A stretch of DNA of 5,170 bases from Pseudonocardiales bacterium. GTDB taxonomy: Bacteria > Actinomycetota > Actinomycetes > Mycobacteriales > Jatrophihabitantaceae. Below the pieces are notes generated by a model that worked only from the letters and a program-made list of their open reading frames with translations, ran no database searches and was not told the DNA's origin. Location of the stretch: assembly GCA_030840415.1 (NCBI GenBank), contig JAVEEO010000381.1, positions 1-5,170 on the forward strand, written 5' to 3'. Positions 1 to 5,170 of the stretch are shown here, piece after piece (position 1 is the first letter of the stretch; the number at the start of each line of letters is the position of its first letter). The translations under genes and the position numbers were made by a program.

Positions 1-5
1 ACGCC

Positions 6-1346
6 ATGACTGCTCACCGTCTCGATCCGGTCGACGGGCTGGCGCGCGGCCGGCTCCGGGCGGTCCGGGGCTGGCGGCTGTGGTCGGTGCCGCCGAAGGC
101 GCTGGCCCTGATCCTGGGCGTCGAGCTGGTCACGGTGATCGCCACCGGCACCAGCGTGGCCACCAGCTACCGGCAGTGCCTGACCGCGGACGCGACGGCC
201 CGGCTGGCGGCGTTGCTGCTGCTGGCCATCGCGTACTCCGAGATCACCTACCGGATGCAGCGGATGCGCCGCTATCTCGGCGGAGCCGTGCTGATCGGCC
301 TGCAGTCGGTGTGGGCGTTCGCCGGAGTGCTGATCCTGCCGATCGGCTACAGCGGGGCGCTGGTGTGCGGGCTGTTCCTGGTCGCGGCGATGCGCCGGCG
401 GCAGCAGAAGGCGGTGGTCTACCGGCTCACCTACACCGGAGCCACCGTGGTGCTCGCCACCCTGGCGGCCAAGGCGGTGACGTTGCTGATCCAGCCCCGG
501 ATCCTCGAGCTGCCACCCGGCGACCTGACCGCGGTGGCGGTGATCGCGGCCGCGCTGACCTTCTTCCTGGTCAACACCCCGCTGGTGGTCGCGGTGATCT
601 ACCTGGCCTCCGGCGCGCAGTCGCTGACCGCGCTGCTGCCGGCCAAGGAGGAGCTGGGCCTGGAGGCGGCCACCCTGGTGCTCGGCATGATGACCGCCGA
701 GATCACCCTGCGGCTGGCCTGGCTGACTCCCACCGTCCTGATCCTGATGCTGTTGCTGCAACGCAGCTCGCTGGTCTCCCAACTCGAGGTCGCCGCCGCC
801 ACCGACTCCAAGACCGGACTGCTCAACGCCGCGGCCTGGCAGGAGCTGTCCCAGCGCGAGCTGCTGCGCGCCCAGCGGGACGGCTCGCCGTGCGCGGTCC
901 TGCTGATGGACCTCGACCACTTCAAGCGGGTCAACGACACCGTCGGGCACCTGGCCGGCGACGCCGCCCTCAAGGCCATCGGCGACGCCCTCAAGCGCGA
1001 GCTGCGCGGCTACGACGCGGTCGCCCGGTTCGGTGGCGAGGAGTTCGTGATGCTGCTGGACGACATCGGGCTGGAGGAGGCCCGGCAGGTGGCCGAACGT
1101 ACCCTGAGCCGGATCCGCAGCCTGGCCATCAACGGTGCCGGCCCCGGCGAGAAGCTCACGCTGACCGCCTCGATCGGCATGGCGGCCTACCCGCAGCACG
1201 GGCAGTCCCTCACAGAGCTGATGGAGCAGGCCGACAGCGCGCTCTACCTCGCCAAGCGCACCGGCCGGGACCGGGTCGGGCTGCCGGTCGCGCGGCCGAG
1301 CCAGCCGACCGGACTGGCGAGTGTCACGACGCAGCCGGGGACATAA
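6..1346 (+). CDS. Membrane-bound diguanylate cyclase (GGDEF domain protein)
   Basis: Predicted to make the second messenger c-di-GMP from two GTP at the inner face of the membrane. The 446-residue protein has a hydrophobic N-terminal half with about six to eight membrane segments (near residues 31-51, 63-80, 91-112, 114-128, 142-163, 174-200 and one or two within 217-251). It resembles an integral-membrane sensor of MASE type, but I cannot assign a named family. The GGDEF domain covers about 262-425: TDSKTGLLN (266-274), MDLDHFKRVNDTVGHLAGD (301-319), the active-site GGEEF (343-347), ASIGMAAYP (388-396) and ADSALYLAKRTGRDRV (409-424). GGEEF is an accepted active variant. RGYD (334-337) lies exactly five residues before it and matches the RxxD inhibitory product-binding site, so feedback inhibition is expected. 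No EAL or HD-GYP domain follows. The ATG is five bases from the window edge, so the start and its ribosome binding site cannot be checked and the true N-terminus may lie upstream. The sensed signal is unknown. Confidence 0.93.
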   Translation: MTAHRLDPVDGLARGRLRAVRGWRLWSVPPKALALILGVELVTVIATGTSVATSYRQCLTADATARLAALLLLAIAYSEITYRMQRMRRYLGGAVLIGLQSVWAFAGVLILPIGYSGALVCGLFLVAAMRRRQQKAVVYRLTYTGATVVLATLAAKAVTLLIQPRILELPPGDLTAVAVIAAALTFFLVNTPLVVAVIYLASGAQSLTALLPAKEELGLEAATLVLGMMTAEITLRLAWLTPTVLILMLLLQRSSLVSQLEVAAATDSKTGLLNAAAWQELSQRELLRAQRDGSPCAVLLMDLDHFKRVNDTVGHLAGDAALKAIGDALKRELRGYDAVARFGGEEFVMLLDDIGLEEARQVAERTLSRIRSLAINGAGPGEKLTLTASIGMAAYPQHGQSLTELMEQADSALYLAKRTGRDRVGLPVARPSQPTGLASVTTQPGT

Positions 1347-1402
1347 CGGAGCCTGCAACCGCTCACAGCCACCGCACAGCGACGCCACGCACAGTGTCTG
1401 GC

Positions 1403-2902
1403 ATGACCTCCAACGAATACCCGCCACCGTCTTCAGCTGGCGAGAATTCGGGCCAGACCGGCAACTACGGCGGCTACTACCCGCCGGCGCCGGGCTTTCA
1501 GCCACACCCCACCGGCGACGGCGGCGACCCGGGCCGGCACGGCTTCGCCGGCCACGATCAGGGCTACCAGAACCAGCAGGAGTACCCGGCGCAGCAGACC
1601 TACCCGGGCCAGCAGACCTACCCGGGCCAGCAGACCGACCCGGGCCAACAGGCTTACCCGGGCCAGCAGACCTACCCGGGCCAGCAGGCCTACCCGGGCC
1701 AGCACAGCGGCCACCCCGGCCAGCCGGGCTACCAGCCGATCCAGCACACCCAGCAGCTGCCGCTGACCGGCGACCGGCCGGCCGAACCGGCCACTCGCCG
1801 GCCGCGGGGCAGGGCGCTGCTGATCACCGCGCTGCTGGCCGCCCTGGTCGGCGGCGGCGTCGGCGGCGGACTGGTCGCGGCGGCCGAGCACGACAACGGC
1901 AACTCGGTGCACACCGGCCTGCGGATCACCAACGACACCGGGGCCCCGGCCGCCCAGCTGAACGGCTCGATCGGCGCGGCGGCGGCCAAGATCCGGCCCA
2001 GCGTGGTGACCATCGAGGTGACCGGCTCGCAGGAGGCCGGCACCGGCTCGGGAGTGGTCATCCGGCAGGACGGCTACATCCTGACCAACGACCACGTGGT
2101 CTCGATCGGCAGCGGCACCGGCAACATCGAGGTGACGCTGGCCGACGGCCGCACGGCGGCTGCCAAGATCGTCGGACGCGACACCTCCGACGACCTGGCG
2201 GTGATCAAGGTCGAGGGTCTGAACAACCTGACCGCGGCGACCTTCGCCAAGTCCAGCTCGCTGAGCGTGGGCCAGACCGTGGTCGCGGTGGGAGCTCCGC
2301 TGGGCCTGTCGGACACCGTGACCAGCGGCATCGTCAGCAACCTGGCCCGGCCGGTGCGCGCCGGTGACCAGGACCAGGCGGTCTTCGAGGCCGTCCAGAC
2401 CGACGCCGCGATCAACCCCGGCAACTCCGGCGGCCCGCTGGTCGACCTGAACGGCTCGGTGGTCGGCATCAACGCCGCCATCGCCACCGACAACTCCGGC
2501 GGCGGCCTGCAGATCCCGGGCCAGCCGGCGCAGCAGTCGGGCAACATCGGCATCGGCTTCGCCATCCCGTCGGACGAGGCCAGCCGGATCGCCAGCGAGC
2601 TGATCGCCACCGGCAAGGCCACCCACGCGGTGCTCGGCGTCGAGGTGGGCGGCACCCAGAGCAGCACCCAGACCCAGCCTGGGGTAGCGCTGCGCACGGT
2701 GACCGCCGGCGGGGCCGCGGCCAAGGCAGGCATGAAGGTCGGCGACATCATCACCGTCATCGACGGGCAGCGGGTCACCACCGCCGATTCGCTGATCGCC
2801 GCGGTCCGCAACCACGCGCCCGGCCAGCAGGTCAAGCTCAGCTACGTCCGAGGTGGCAAGACCAGCGAGGTCGAGGTCACGCTGGGCTCCTCGGACAGCT
2901 AA
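1403..2902 (+). CDS. HtrA/DegP-like membrane-tethered serine protease with PDZ domain
   Basis: Extracytoplasmic protein quality-control protease of 499 residues. Residues 1-135 are a Pro/Gln/Gly/Tyr-rich cytoplasmic tail with seven hexapeptide repeats (61-102). A basic stretch (TRRPRGR, about 131-137) precedes one membrane segment (138-160), which predicts N-inside topology with the protease outside. The trypsin-like domain (about 188-405) has the full triad: His231 in LTNDHVV, Asp264 in SDDLAVIKV and Ser342 in the GNSGGPL motif. A single PDZ domain fills about 407-490, with a carboxylate-binding region near GVEVGG. The protein lacks cysteine. Actinobacterial HtrA/PepD proteins share this tail-membrane-protease-PDZ plan. 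The reading frame stays open far upstream across the GGDEF gene, but ATG 1403 is the first sensible start; GTG 1394, three codons earlier, is the alternative. Neither has a clear Shine-Dalgarno or TANNNT box, so translation may depend on the upstream gene, 56 bases away. The exact HtrA paralogue is not determined. Confidence 0.94.
   Translation: MTSNEYPPPSSAGENSGQTGNYGGYYPPAPGFQPHPTGDGGDPGRHGFAGHDQGYQNQQEYPAQQTYPGQQTYPGQQTDPGQQAYPGQQTYPGQQAYPGQHSGHPGQPGYQPIQHTQQLPLTGDRPAEPATRRPRGRALLITALLAALVGGGVGGGLVAAAEHDNGNSVHTGLRITNDTGAPAAQLNGSIGAAAAKIRPSVVTIEVTGSQEAGTGSGVVIRQDGYILTNDHVVSIGSGTGNIEVTLADGRTAAAKIVGRDTSDDLAVIKVEGLNNLTAATFAKSSSLSVGQTVVAVGAPLGLSDTVTSGIVSNLARPVRAGDQDQAVFEAVQTDAAINPGNSGGPLVDLNGSVVGINAAIATDNSGGGLQIPGQPAQQSGNIGIGFAIPSDEASRIASELIATGKATHAVLGVEVGGTQSSTQTQPGVALRTVTAGGAAAKAGMKVGDIITVIDGQRVTTADSLIAAVRNHAPGQQVKLSYVRGGKTSEVEVTLGSSDS
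1583..1708 (+). repeat. Seven tandem 18-bp repeats encoding YPGQQT-type hexapeptides
   Basis: Seven in-frame 18-base units begin at 1583, 1601, 1619, 1637, 1655, 1673 and 1691. The consensus is tacccgggccagcagacc. The units read YPAQQT, YPGQQT, YPGQQT, DPGQQA, YPGQQT, YPGQQA and YPGQHS. Units 2, 3 and 5 are identical at DNA level; the others differ by a few bases, including one silent Gln change (caa for cag) in unit 4. The array encodes residues 61-102 of the cytoplasmic tail of the HtrA-like protease. Degenerate PGQ motifs (HPGQPGY) continue just after it. The near-identity of the units suggests recent expansion or homogenisation by slippage or recombination, so copy number may vary between strains. 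Confidence 0.95.
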
Positions 2903-2972
2903 TCCACACCGGTACCCGCCCCCGGTCCGCCTGTTACGACCCCAGGCCGGCCGGCCCCGGGCACCGTTACCG

Positions 2973-3010
2973 GCAGCCGGGTCGCGGCTTGATCCCCGCG
3001 CCCCGGCTGC
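2973..3010 (+). terminator. Strong intergenic hairpin, likely terminator of the htrA-like transcript
   Basis: An outer arm GCAGCCGGG (2973-2981) pairs perfectly over 9 bp with CCCGGCTGC (3002-3010). After one T/C mismatch (2982/3001), an inner arm CGCGG (2983-2987) pairs with CCGCG (2996-3000), leaving an 8-base loop (2988-2995). The 14 base pairs begin 70 bases after the protease stop codon and end 49 bases before the proposed aidB -10 box. No T-tract follows on either strand. This is common for terminators in high-GC actinobacteria, but termination is inferred from position and shape only. A regulatory hairpin in the 3' end of the mRNA is the alternative. Confidence 0.65.
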
Positions 3011-3035
3011 AGCCAATCGCGGCCGCATTCTTCCG

Positions 3036-3065
3036 GTGACGGCCGGCGCTACCGGCGGGTAACCT
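3036..3065 (+). promoter_or_regulatory. Candidate leaderless promoter of aidB
   Basis: A -10 box TAACCT (3060-3065, fits TANNNT) is separated by 18 bases from GTGACG (3036-3041), which matches TTGACA at four of six positions. Exactly six bases lie between the -10 box and the GTG start at 3072, so transcription would start at or next to the start codon. No Shine-Dalgarno sequence sits at a usable distance: the only purine run, GAGG, overlaps the start codon. The box type fits a housekeeping sigma-70-family factor. Inferred from spacing and consensus, not measured. Confidence 0.6.
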
Positions 3066-3071
3066 CGCGAG

Positions 3072-4736
3072 GTGGCCACCCATCAGGTCTTCAACGTCCC
3101 CGCGCCGTGGGCCGGGGTCAACGTCTTCGACTCCGACCGCCCGCTCGTGGCGGCGGTGGCGGCGGCCGGTGCCGGTACCAATGAGCTGCGGCGGCTCAGC
3201 GAGCTCGGCCGGCTGGCCGGCAGCCCCGAGGCGCAGGACTGGGCCCGGCTGGCCAACGCCTACCCGCCGGTGCTGCGCAGCCATGACCGGTACGGCCACC
3301 GCATCGACGAGGTGGAGTTCCACCCGTCCTGGCACGAGTTGATGCGGGTCGCGGTCGGCGCCGGGCTGCACGCGGCACCGTGGGCCGATCCGAGCCCGAC
3401 CACCCACCTGGCACGAGCGGCCGGCTTCTACGTCTGGGCGCAGCTCGAACAGGGGCACGGCTGCCCGATCTCGATGACCTACGCGGTGCTGCCGGCGCTG
3501 CGGCACAGCCCAGAGCTGGCGGCCCAGTACGAGCCCGGCCTGACCAGCCTGAGCTACGACTTCGGGCTGCGGACGCCCTCGGCCAAGTCCGGGCTGCTGG
3601 CCGGCATGGCGATGACCGAGAAGCAGGGCGGCTCCGACGTCCGGGCCAACACCACCCGGGCGGTCCCCAACCGCGACGGCAGCTACTCGATCACCGGCCA
3701 CAAGTGGTTCTGCTCGGCCCCGATGTGCGACCTGTTCCTGGTGCTGGCTCAGGCCGAGGCAGGGCTGAGCTGCTTCCTGGTGCCCCGGGTGCTGCCCGAC
3801 GGCAGCCGCAACGCCTTCGGCCTGCAGCGGCTGAAGGACAAGCTGGGCAACCGGTCCAACGCCTCGTCCGAGGTGGAGTTCGACTCGACGGTCGGCTGGC
3901 TGGTCGGTGCCGAGGGCCGGGGGGTGCGCACCATCCTGGAGATGGTCACCATGACCCGGCTGGACTGCGTGATCGGCTCGGCGGCGGTGCAGCGAGCGGC
4001 CCTGACCCAGGCGCTGCACCACATCGGCGGCCGGGACGCGTTCGGGCTGCGGCTGGCCGACCAGCCGCTGATGCAGGAGGTGACCGCCGACCTGGCAGTC
4101 GAGGCGCAGGCCGCCGCGGCACTGTTCGGCCGGCTGGCCTCGGCGGTGGACCGGGGCGAGGCGCCGCTGCTGCGGCTGGCGGTGGCGGCGGCCAAGTACT
4201 GGGTCTGCAAGCGGACCCCGACGGTGGTCGGCGAGGCGCTGGAATGCCTCGGCGGGGCCGGCTACGTCGAGGAGTCGCCGCTGCCGAGGTACTTCCGGGA
4301 ATCGCCGCTGAACTCGATCTGGGAGGGCTCGGGCAACGTCATCGCACTGGACGTGGTGCGCGCCGCCGGCCGGGAACCCGAGGCGGTGCAGGCCCTGCAG
4401 GACGAGCTGGCGCTGACCGCCGGCGCCGACCACCGGCTGGACGCCGCGGTGGACGAGCTCGCCAAGCGGTTGGCCGGGCTGGGCACGGACCCGGACGCCG
4501 ACGCCCGGTCGGCCCGCGCGCTGGCCGGGTTGCTGGCCCGCACGCTGCAGGCCGGCTTACTGGTGCGGGCTGCCGGCACCGACCCGGGACCGGGCGCGTC
4601 AGCGGTCGCAGAGGCGTTCCTGGCCAGCCGGCTGGGGGTCGGTGGCGATTTCGGCGGCCATGCCGGGGGCGGCCTGGGCCGGACGGCCAGCTCGGCGGTG
4701 CTCGACTACTGCGACCCGAACCGCGCTACCGGCTGA
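3072..4736 (+). CDS. aidB: AidB-like acyl-CoA dehydrogenase family flavoprotein
   Basis: FAD-containing homologue of E. coli AidB, a protein of the Ada adaptive response to alkylation that binds DNA and has weak isovaleryl-CoA dehydrogenase activity. The 554 residues, close to E. coli AidB in length (about 540), align along their whole length from memory: N-terminal THQVFNVPAPW and DSDRPL, MTEKQGGSDV (181-190), GHKWFCSAP (209-217), GLSCFLVPR (231-239), LKDKLGNRSNASSEVEF (254-270) and NSIWEGSGN (414-422). Glu418 sits where acyl-CoA dehydrogenases carry the catalytic base. The GTG start at 3072 matches the family N-terminus and leaves no residues spare; the upstream TANNNT box predicts leaderless translation. 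The C-terminal part (about 440-554), the DNA-binding region in E. coli, is net acidic here (by my count 14 Asp/Glu against 10 Lys/Arg), so DNA binding is doubtful. No ada or alkA gene is visible nearby. The family assignment is firm; the physiological role is inferred. Confidence 0.93.
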   Translation: MATHQVFNVPAPWAGVNVFDSDRPLVAAVAAAGAGTNELRRLSELGRLAGSPEAQDWARLANAYPPVLRSHDRYGHRIDEVEFHPSWHELMRVAVGAGLHAAPWADPSPTTHLARAAGFYVWAQLEQGHGCPISMTYAVLPALRHSPELAAQYEPGLTSLSYDFGLRTPSAKSGLLAGMAMTEKQGGSDVRANTTRAVPNRDGSYSITGHKWFCSAPMCDLFLVLAQAEAGLSCFLVPRVLPDGSRNAFGLQRLKDKLGNRSNASSEVEFDSTVGWLVGAEGRGVRTILEMVTMTRLDCVIGSAAVQRAALTQALHHIGGRDAFGLRLADQPLMQEVTADLAVEAQAAAALFGRLASAVDRGEAPLLRLAVAAAKYWVCKRTPTVVGEALECLGGAGYVEESPLPRYFRESPLNSIWEGSGNVIALDVVRAAGREPEAVQALQDELALTAGADHRLDAAVDELAKRLAGLGTDPDADARSARALAGLLARTLQAGLLVRAAGTDPGPGASAVAEAFLASRLGVGGDFGGHAGGGLGRTASSAVLDYCDPNRATG

Positions 4737-4777
4737 CCGGCGGCGTTTCGGATTACGGCGTAGGCCAGCGGGTGGGG

Positions 4778-5071
4778 TCAGCCCCGCGGTTTCGCCGGGG
4801 CGTCCCCGTCGCGGGTATCGGCGTCTTCGGCCCGCTCCGCCTCGCCGATCTCGGGAGCCTCGTCCTCGGCTGCTTCGGCGTCTTCGGCGTCCTGGGCGGC
4901 CGGGGGCGTCCCGGGGCGCCGAGAGATCCGTACGGTGCCTGACTCGAGGTCGATACGACGGCCGCCGGAGGAGTCCCCGACCTCTCCGCGGGTGGACTGC
5001 AGCCGGCGCTTCTCCTCATCCAGGTGGCGCTTGCCAGGATTGAAAAGGGTGTCAATTCCCCACTCCGTCAT
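4778..5071 (-). CDS. Small conserved actinobacterial protein with acidic tail (DUF6191-like)
   Basis: Function unknown. The 97-residue protein has a head (1-51) with FNPGKRHLDEEKRRLQSTR (10-28), EVGD (30-33) and RRIDLESGTVRISRRP (38-53). From memory this pattern resembles short actinobacterial proteins grouped as DUF6191; I could not confirm the family by search. The rest (about 54-97) is Ala/Glu/Asp-rich and low in complexity (for example QDAEDAEAAEDEAPE, 60-74), probably disordered and strongly acidic. No signal peptide or membrane segment is visible. Residues 14-28 are highly charged and may form an amphipathic helix. The ATG at 5071-5069 is supported by the conserved-looking head starting there and by a TANNNT box six bases upstream. 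An overlapping ORF on the same strand in another frame (5055-4753) lacks this signature. The gene is divergent from msrA and converges on aidB, leaving 41 bases between the stop codons. Confidence 0.78.
   Translation of the reverse strand: MTEWGIDTLFNPGKRHLDEEKRRLQSTRGEVGDSSGGRRIDLESGTVRISRRPGTPPAAQDAEDAEAAEDEAPEIGEAERAEDADTRDGDAPAKPRG
4781..4801 (+). terminator. GC-rich hairpin between convergent genes, possible aidB terminator
   Basis: GCCCC (4781-4785) and GCG (4786-4788) pair with CGC (4793-4795) and GGGGC (4797-4801) around a GTTT loop, with one bulged C (4796). The hairpin begins 44 bases after the aidB stop codon and could end that transcript. It also overlaps the last seven codons of the opposite-strand small gene. 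No T-tract follows in the + direction. Local GC content makes chance hairpins common, so confidence is limited. Confidence 0.35.
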
Positions 5072-5077
5072 ATTTTC

Positions 5078-5083
5078 AGACTA
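5078..5083 (-). promoter_or_regulatory. Candidate -10 box of the DUF6191-like gene (leaderless)
   Basis: Read on the - strand, TAGTCT (TANNNT) is followed by six bases (gaaaat) and then the ATG. No Shine-Dalgarno sequence precedes the start. I see no good -35 hexamer 17-18 bases further upstream (TACGTC or CTACGT). A leaderless start is inferred from spacing alone. Confidence 0.45.
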
Positions 5084-5104
5084 CGCGCCGGTTGCGGGCC
5101 GACG

Positions 5105-5110
5105 TAGCCT
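5105..5110 (+). promoter_or_regulatory. Candidate -10 box of msrA (leaderless)
   Basis: TAGCCT (TANNNT) is followed by seven bases (tgtacgc) and then the ATG at 5118, the spacing expected if transcription starts on the start codon. There is no Shine-Dalgarno sequence. The expected -35 position (about 5081-5087) shows no TTGACA-like hexamer and overlaps the opposite-strand -10 box, so the two divergent promoters may interfere or share a regulator. Confidence 0.45.
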
Positions 5111-5117
5111 TGTACGC

Positions 5118-5170
5118 ATGAGCATTCTGCGGCCGAAGTCCCAACTGGTCACCCCGGACACTGCCCTGCC
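5118..5170 (+). CDS. msrA: Peptide methionine sulfoxide reductase MsrA, N-terminal fragment
   Basis: Partial: only 18 residues (MSILRPKSQLVTPDTALP) lie before the window end. This start closely resembles, from memory, the leader of actinobacterial MsrA proteins, which read roughly M-x-F/L-R-x-K-x-x-L-x-x-P-x-x-AL-P before the GCFWG catalytic segment. MsrA reduces methionine-S-sulfoxide in oxidised proteins in the cytoplasm. The catalytic cysteine lies outside the window, so the call rests on this short leader alone. The ATG is supported by a TANNNT box seven bases upstream. The gene is divergent from the small acidic-tail protein across a 46-base gap. Confidence 0.6.
   Translation, partial: MSILRPKSQLVTPDTAL

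Noticed and set aside
80..1402. The protease reading frame stays open upstream across the whole GGDEF gene, as if the protein were about 440 residues longer.
   Set aside because: The translation upstream of 1403 is an Arg/Gly/Ala/Pro-rich shadow without domains, while the overlapping frame encodes a clean GGDEF protein. Open shadow frames are expected at this GC content.
1347..1402. Possible promoter or ribosome binding site before the protease start.
   Set aside because: GGAG at 1348-1351 is about 50 bases from the ATG and no TANNNT box lies at leaderless spacing, so nothing can be called.
2945..2956. Perfect 12-base palindrome GGCCGGCCGGCC downstream of the protease gene.
   Set aside because: CCGG/GGCC runs are self-complementary and frequent in such GC-rich DNA; the nearby 14-bp hairpin at 2973-3010 is a much better structural candidate.
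2853..3062. Short + strand frame (69 codons) spanning the protease end and the intergenic region.
   Set aside because: No Shine-Dalgarno sequence, it overlaps the protease 3' end and the hairpin, and its sequence is Arg/Pro-rich like other shadows.
1433..3079. Long open frame of 548 codons on the - strand opposite the protease gene.
   Set aside because: Composition is low-complexity Ala/Gly/Arg/Leu/Val with no recognisable motif; it is the antisense shadow of a well-supported gene.
2967..4433. Long open frame of 488 codons on the - strand opposite aidB.
   Set aside because: Rich in Arg/Gln/His/Gly/Val without motifs, and it opposes every conserved aidB motif.
3380..4942. Open frame of 520 codons on the + strand overlapping aidB and running past its stop.
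   Set aside because: Arg/Gly/Ala/Pro-rich shadow; the aidB frame has full-length family similarity.
1..5170. Search for a new defence, mobile or RNA-based system.
   Set aside because: No transposase, integrase, CRISPR-like spaced repeats, tRNA-like folds, toxin-antitoxin pair or reverse transcriptase motif is visible; all long genes belong to known families.

Overview
The window is very GC-rich, with coding frames biased to G or C at third codon positions. Its genes are most like those of high-GC Gram-positive bacteria (Actinomycetota): an HtrA-type protease with a Pro/Gln-rich cytoplasmic tail, an AidB-like flavoprotein, and a small actinobacterial-type acidic protein next to an MsrA start. 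I cannot name the genus from this sequence. There are no RNA genes, CRISPR arrays, insertion sequences or phage genes.

Layout, left to right. (1) Positions 6-1346, + strand: a membrane-anchored GGDEF protein, a predicted diguanylate cyclase with intact active-site and inhibitory-site motifs. (2) Positions 1403-2902, + strand: a membrane-tethered trypsin-like serine protease with one PDZ domain, whose cytoplasmic tail carries seven tandem YPGQQT-type hexapeptides. The two genes are 56 bases apart and could be co-transcribed. (3) Positions 2903-3071: an intergenic stretch holding a strong hairpin (2973-3010) and a good candidate promoter whose -10 box lies 6 bases before the next start codon. 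(4) Positions 3072-4736, + strand: an AidB-like acyl-CoA dehydrogenase homologue with a GTG start. (5) Positions 4778-5071, - strand, convergent with aidB: a 97-residue protein with a conserved-looking head and an acidic, low-complexity tail. (6) Positions 5118-5170, + strand: the first 18 residues of a probable peptide methionine sulfoxide reductase MsrA, cut by the window end and divergent from (5).

A loose theme of envelope and stress housekeeping runs through the genes: second-messenger signalling, extracytoplasmic protein quality control, an alkylation-response flavoprotein and repair of oxidised methionine. The terminator-like hairpin and the convergent and divergent gene pairs argue that these are mostly separate transcription units, not one pathway. 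The most distinctive feature is regulatory. Three of the five start codons (aidB, the small protein, msrA) have a TANNNT box ending 6-7 bases upstream and no Shine-Dalgarno sequence, which predicts leaderless mRNAs. I see no convincing new multi-gene system.
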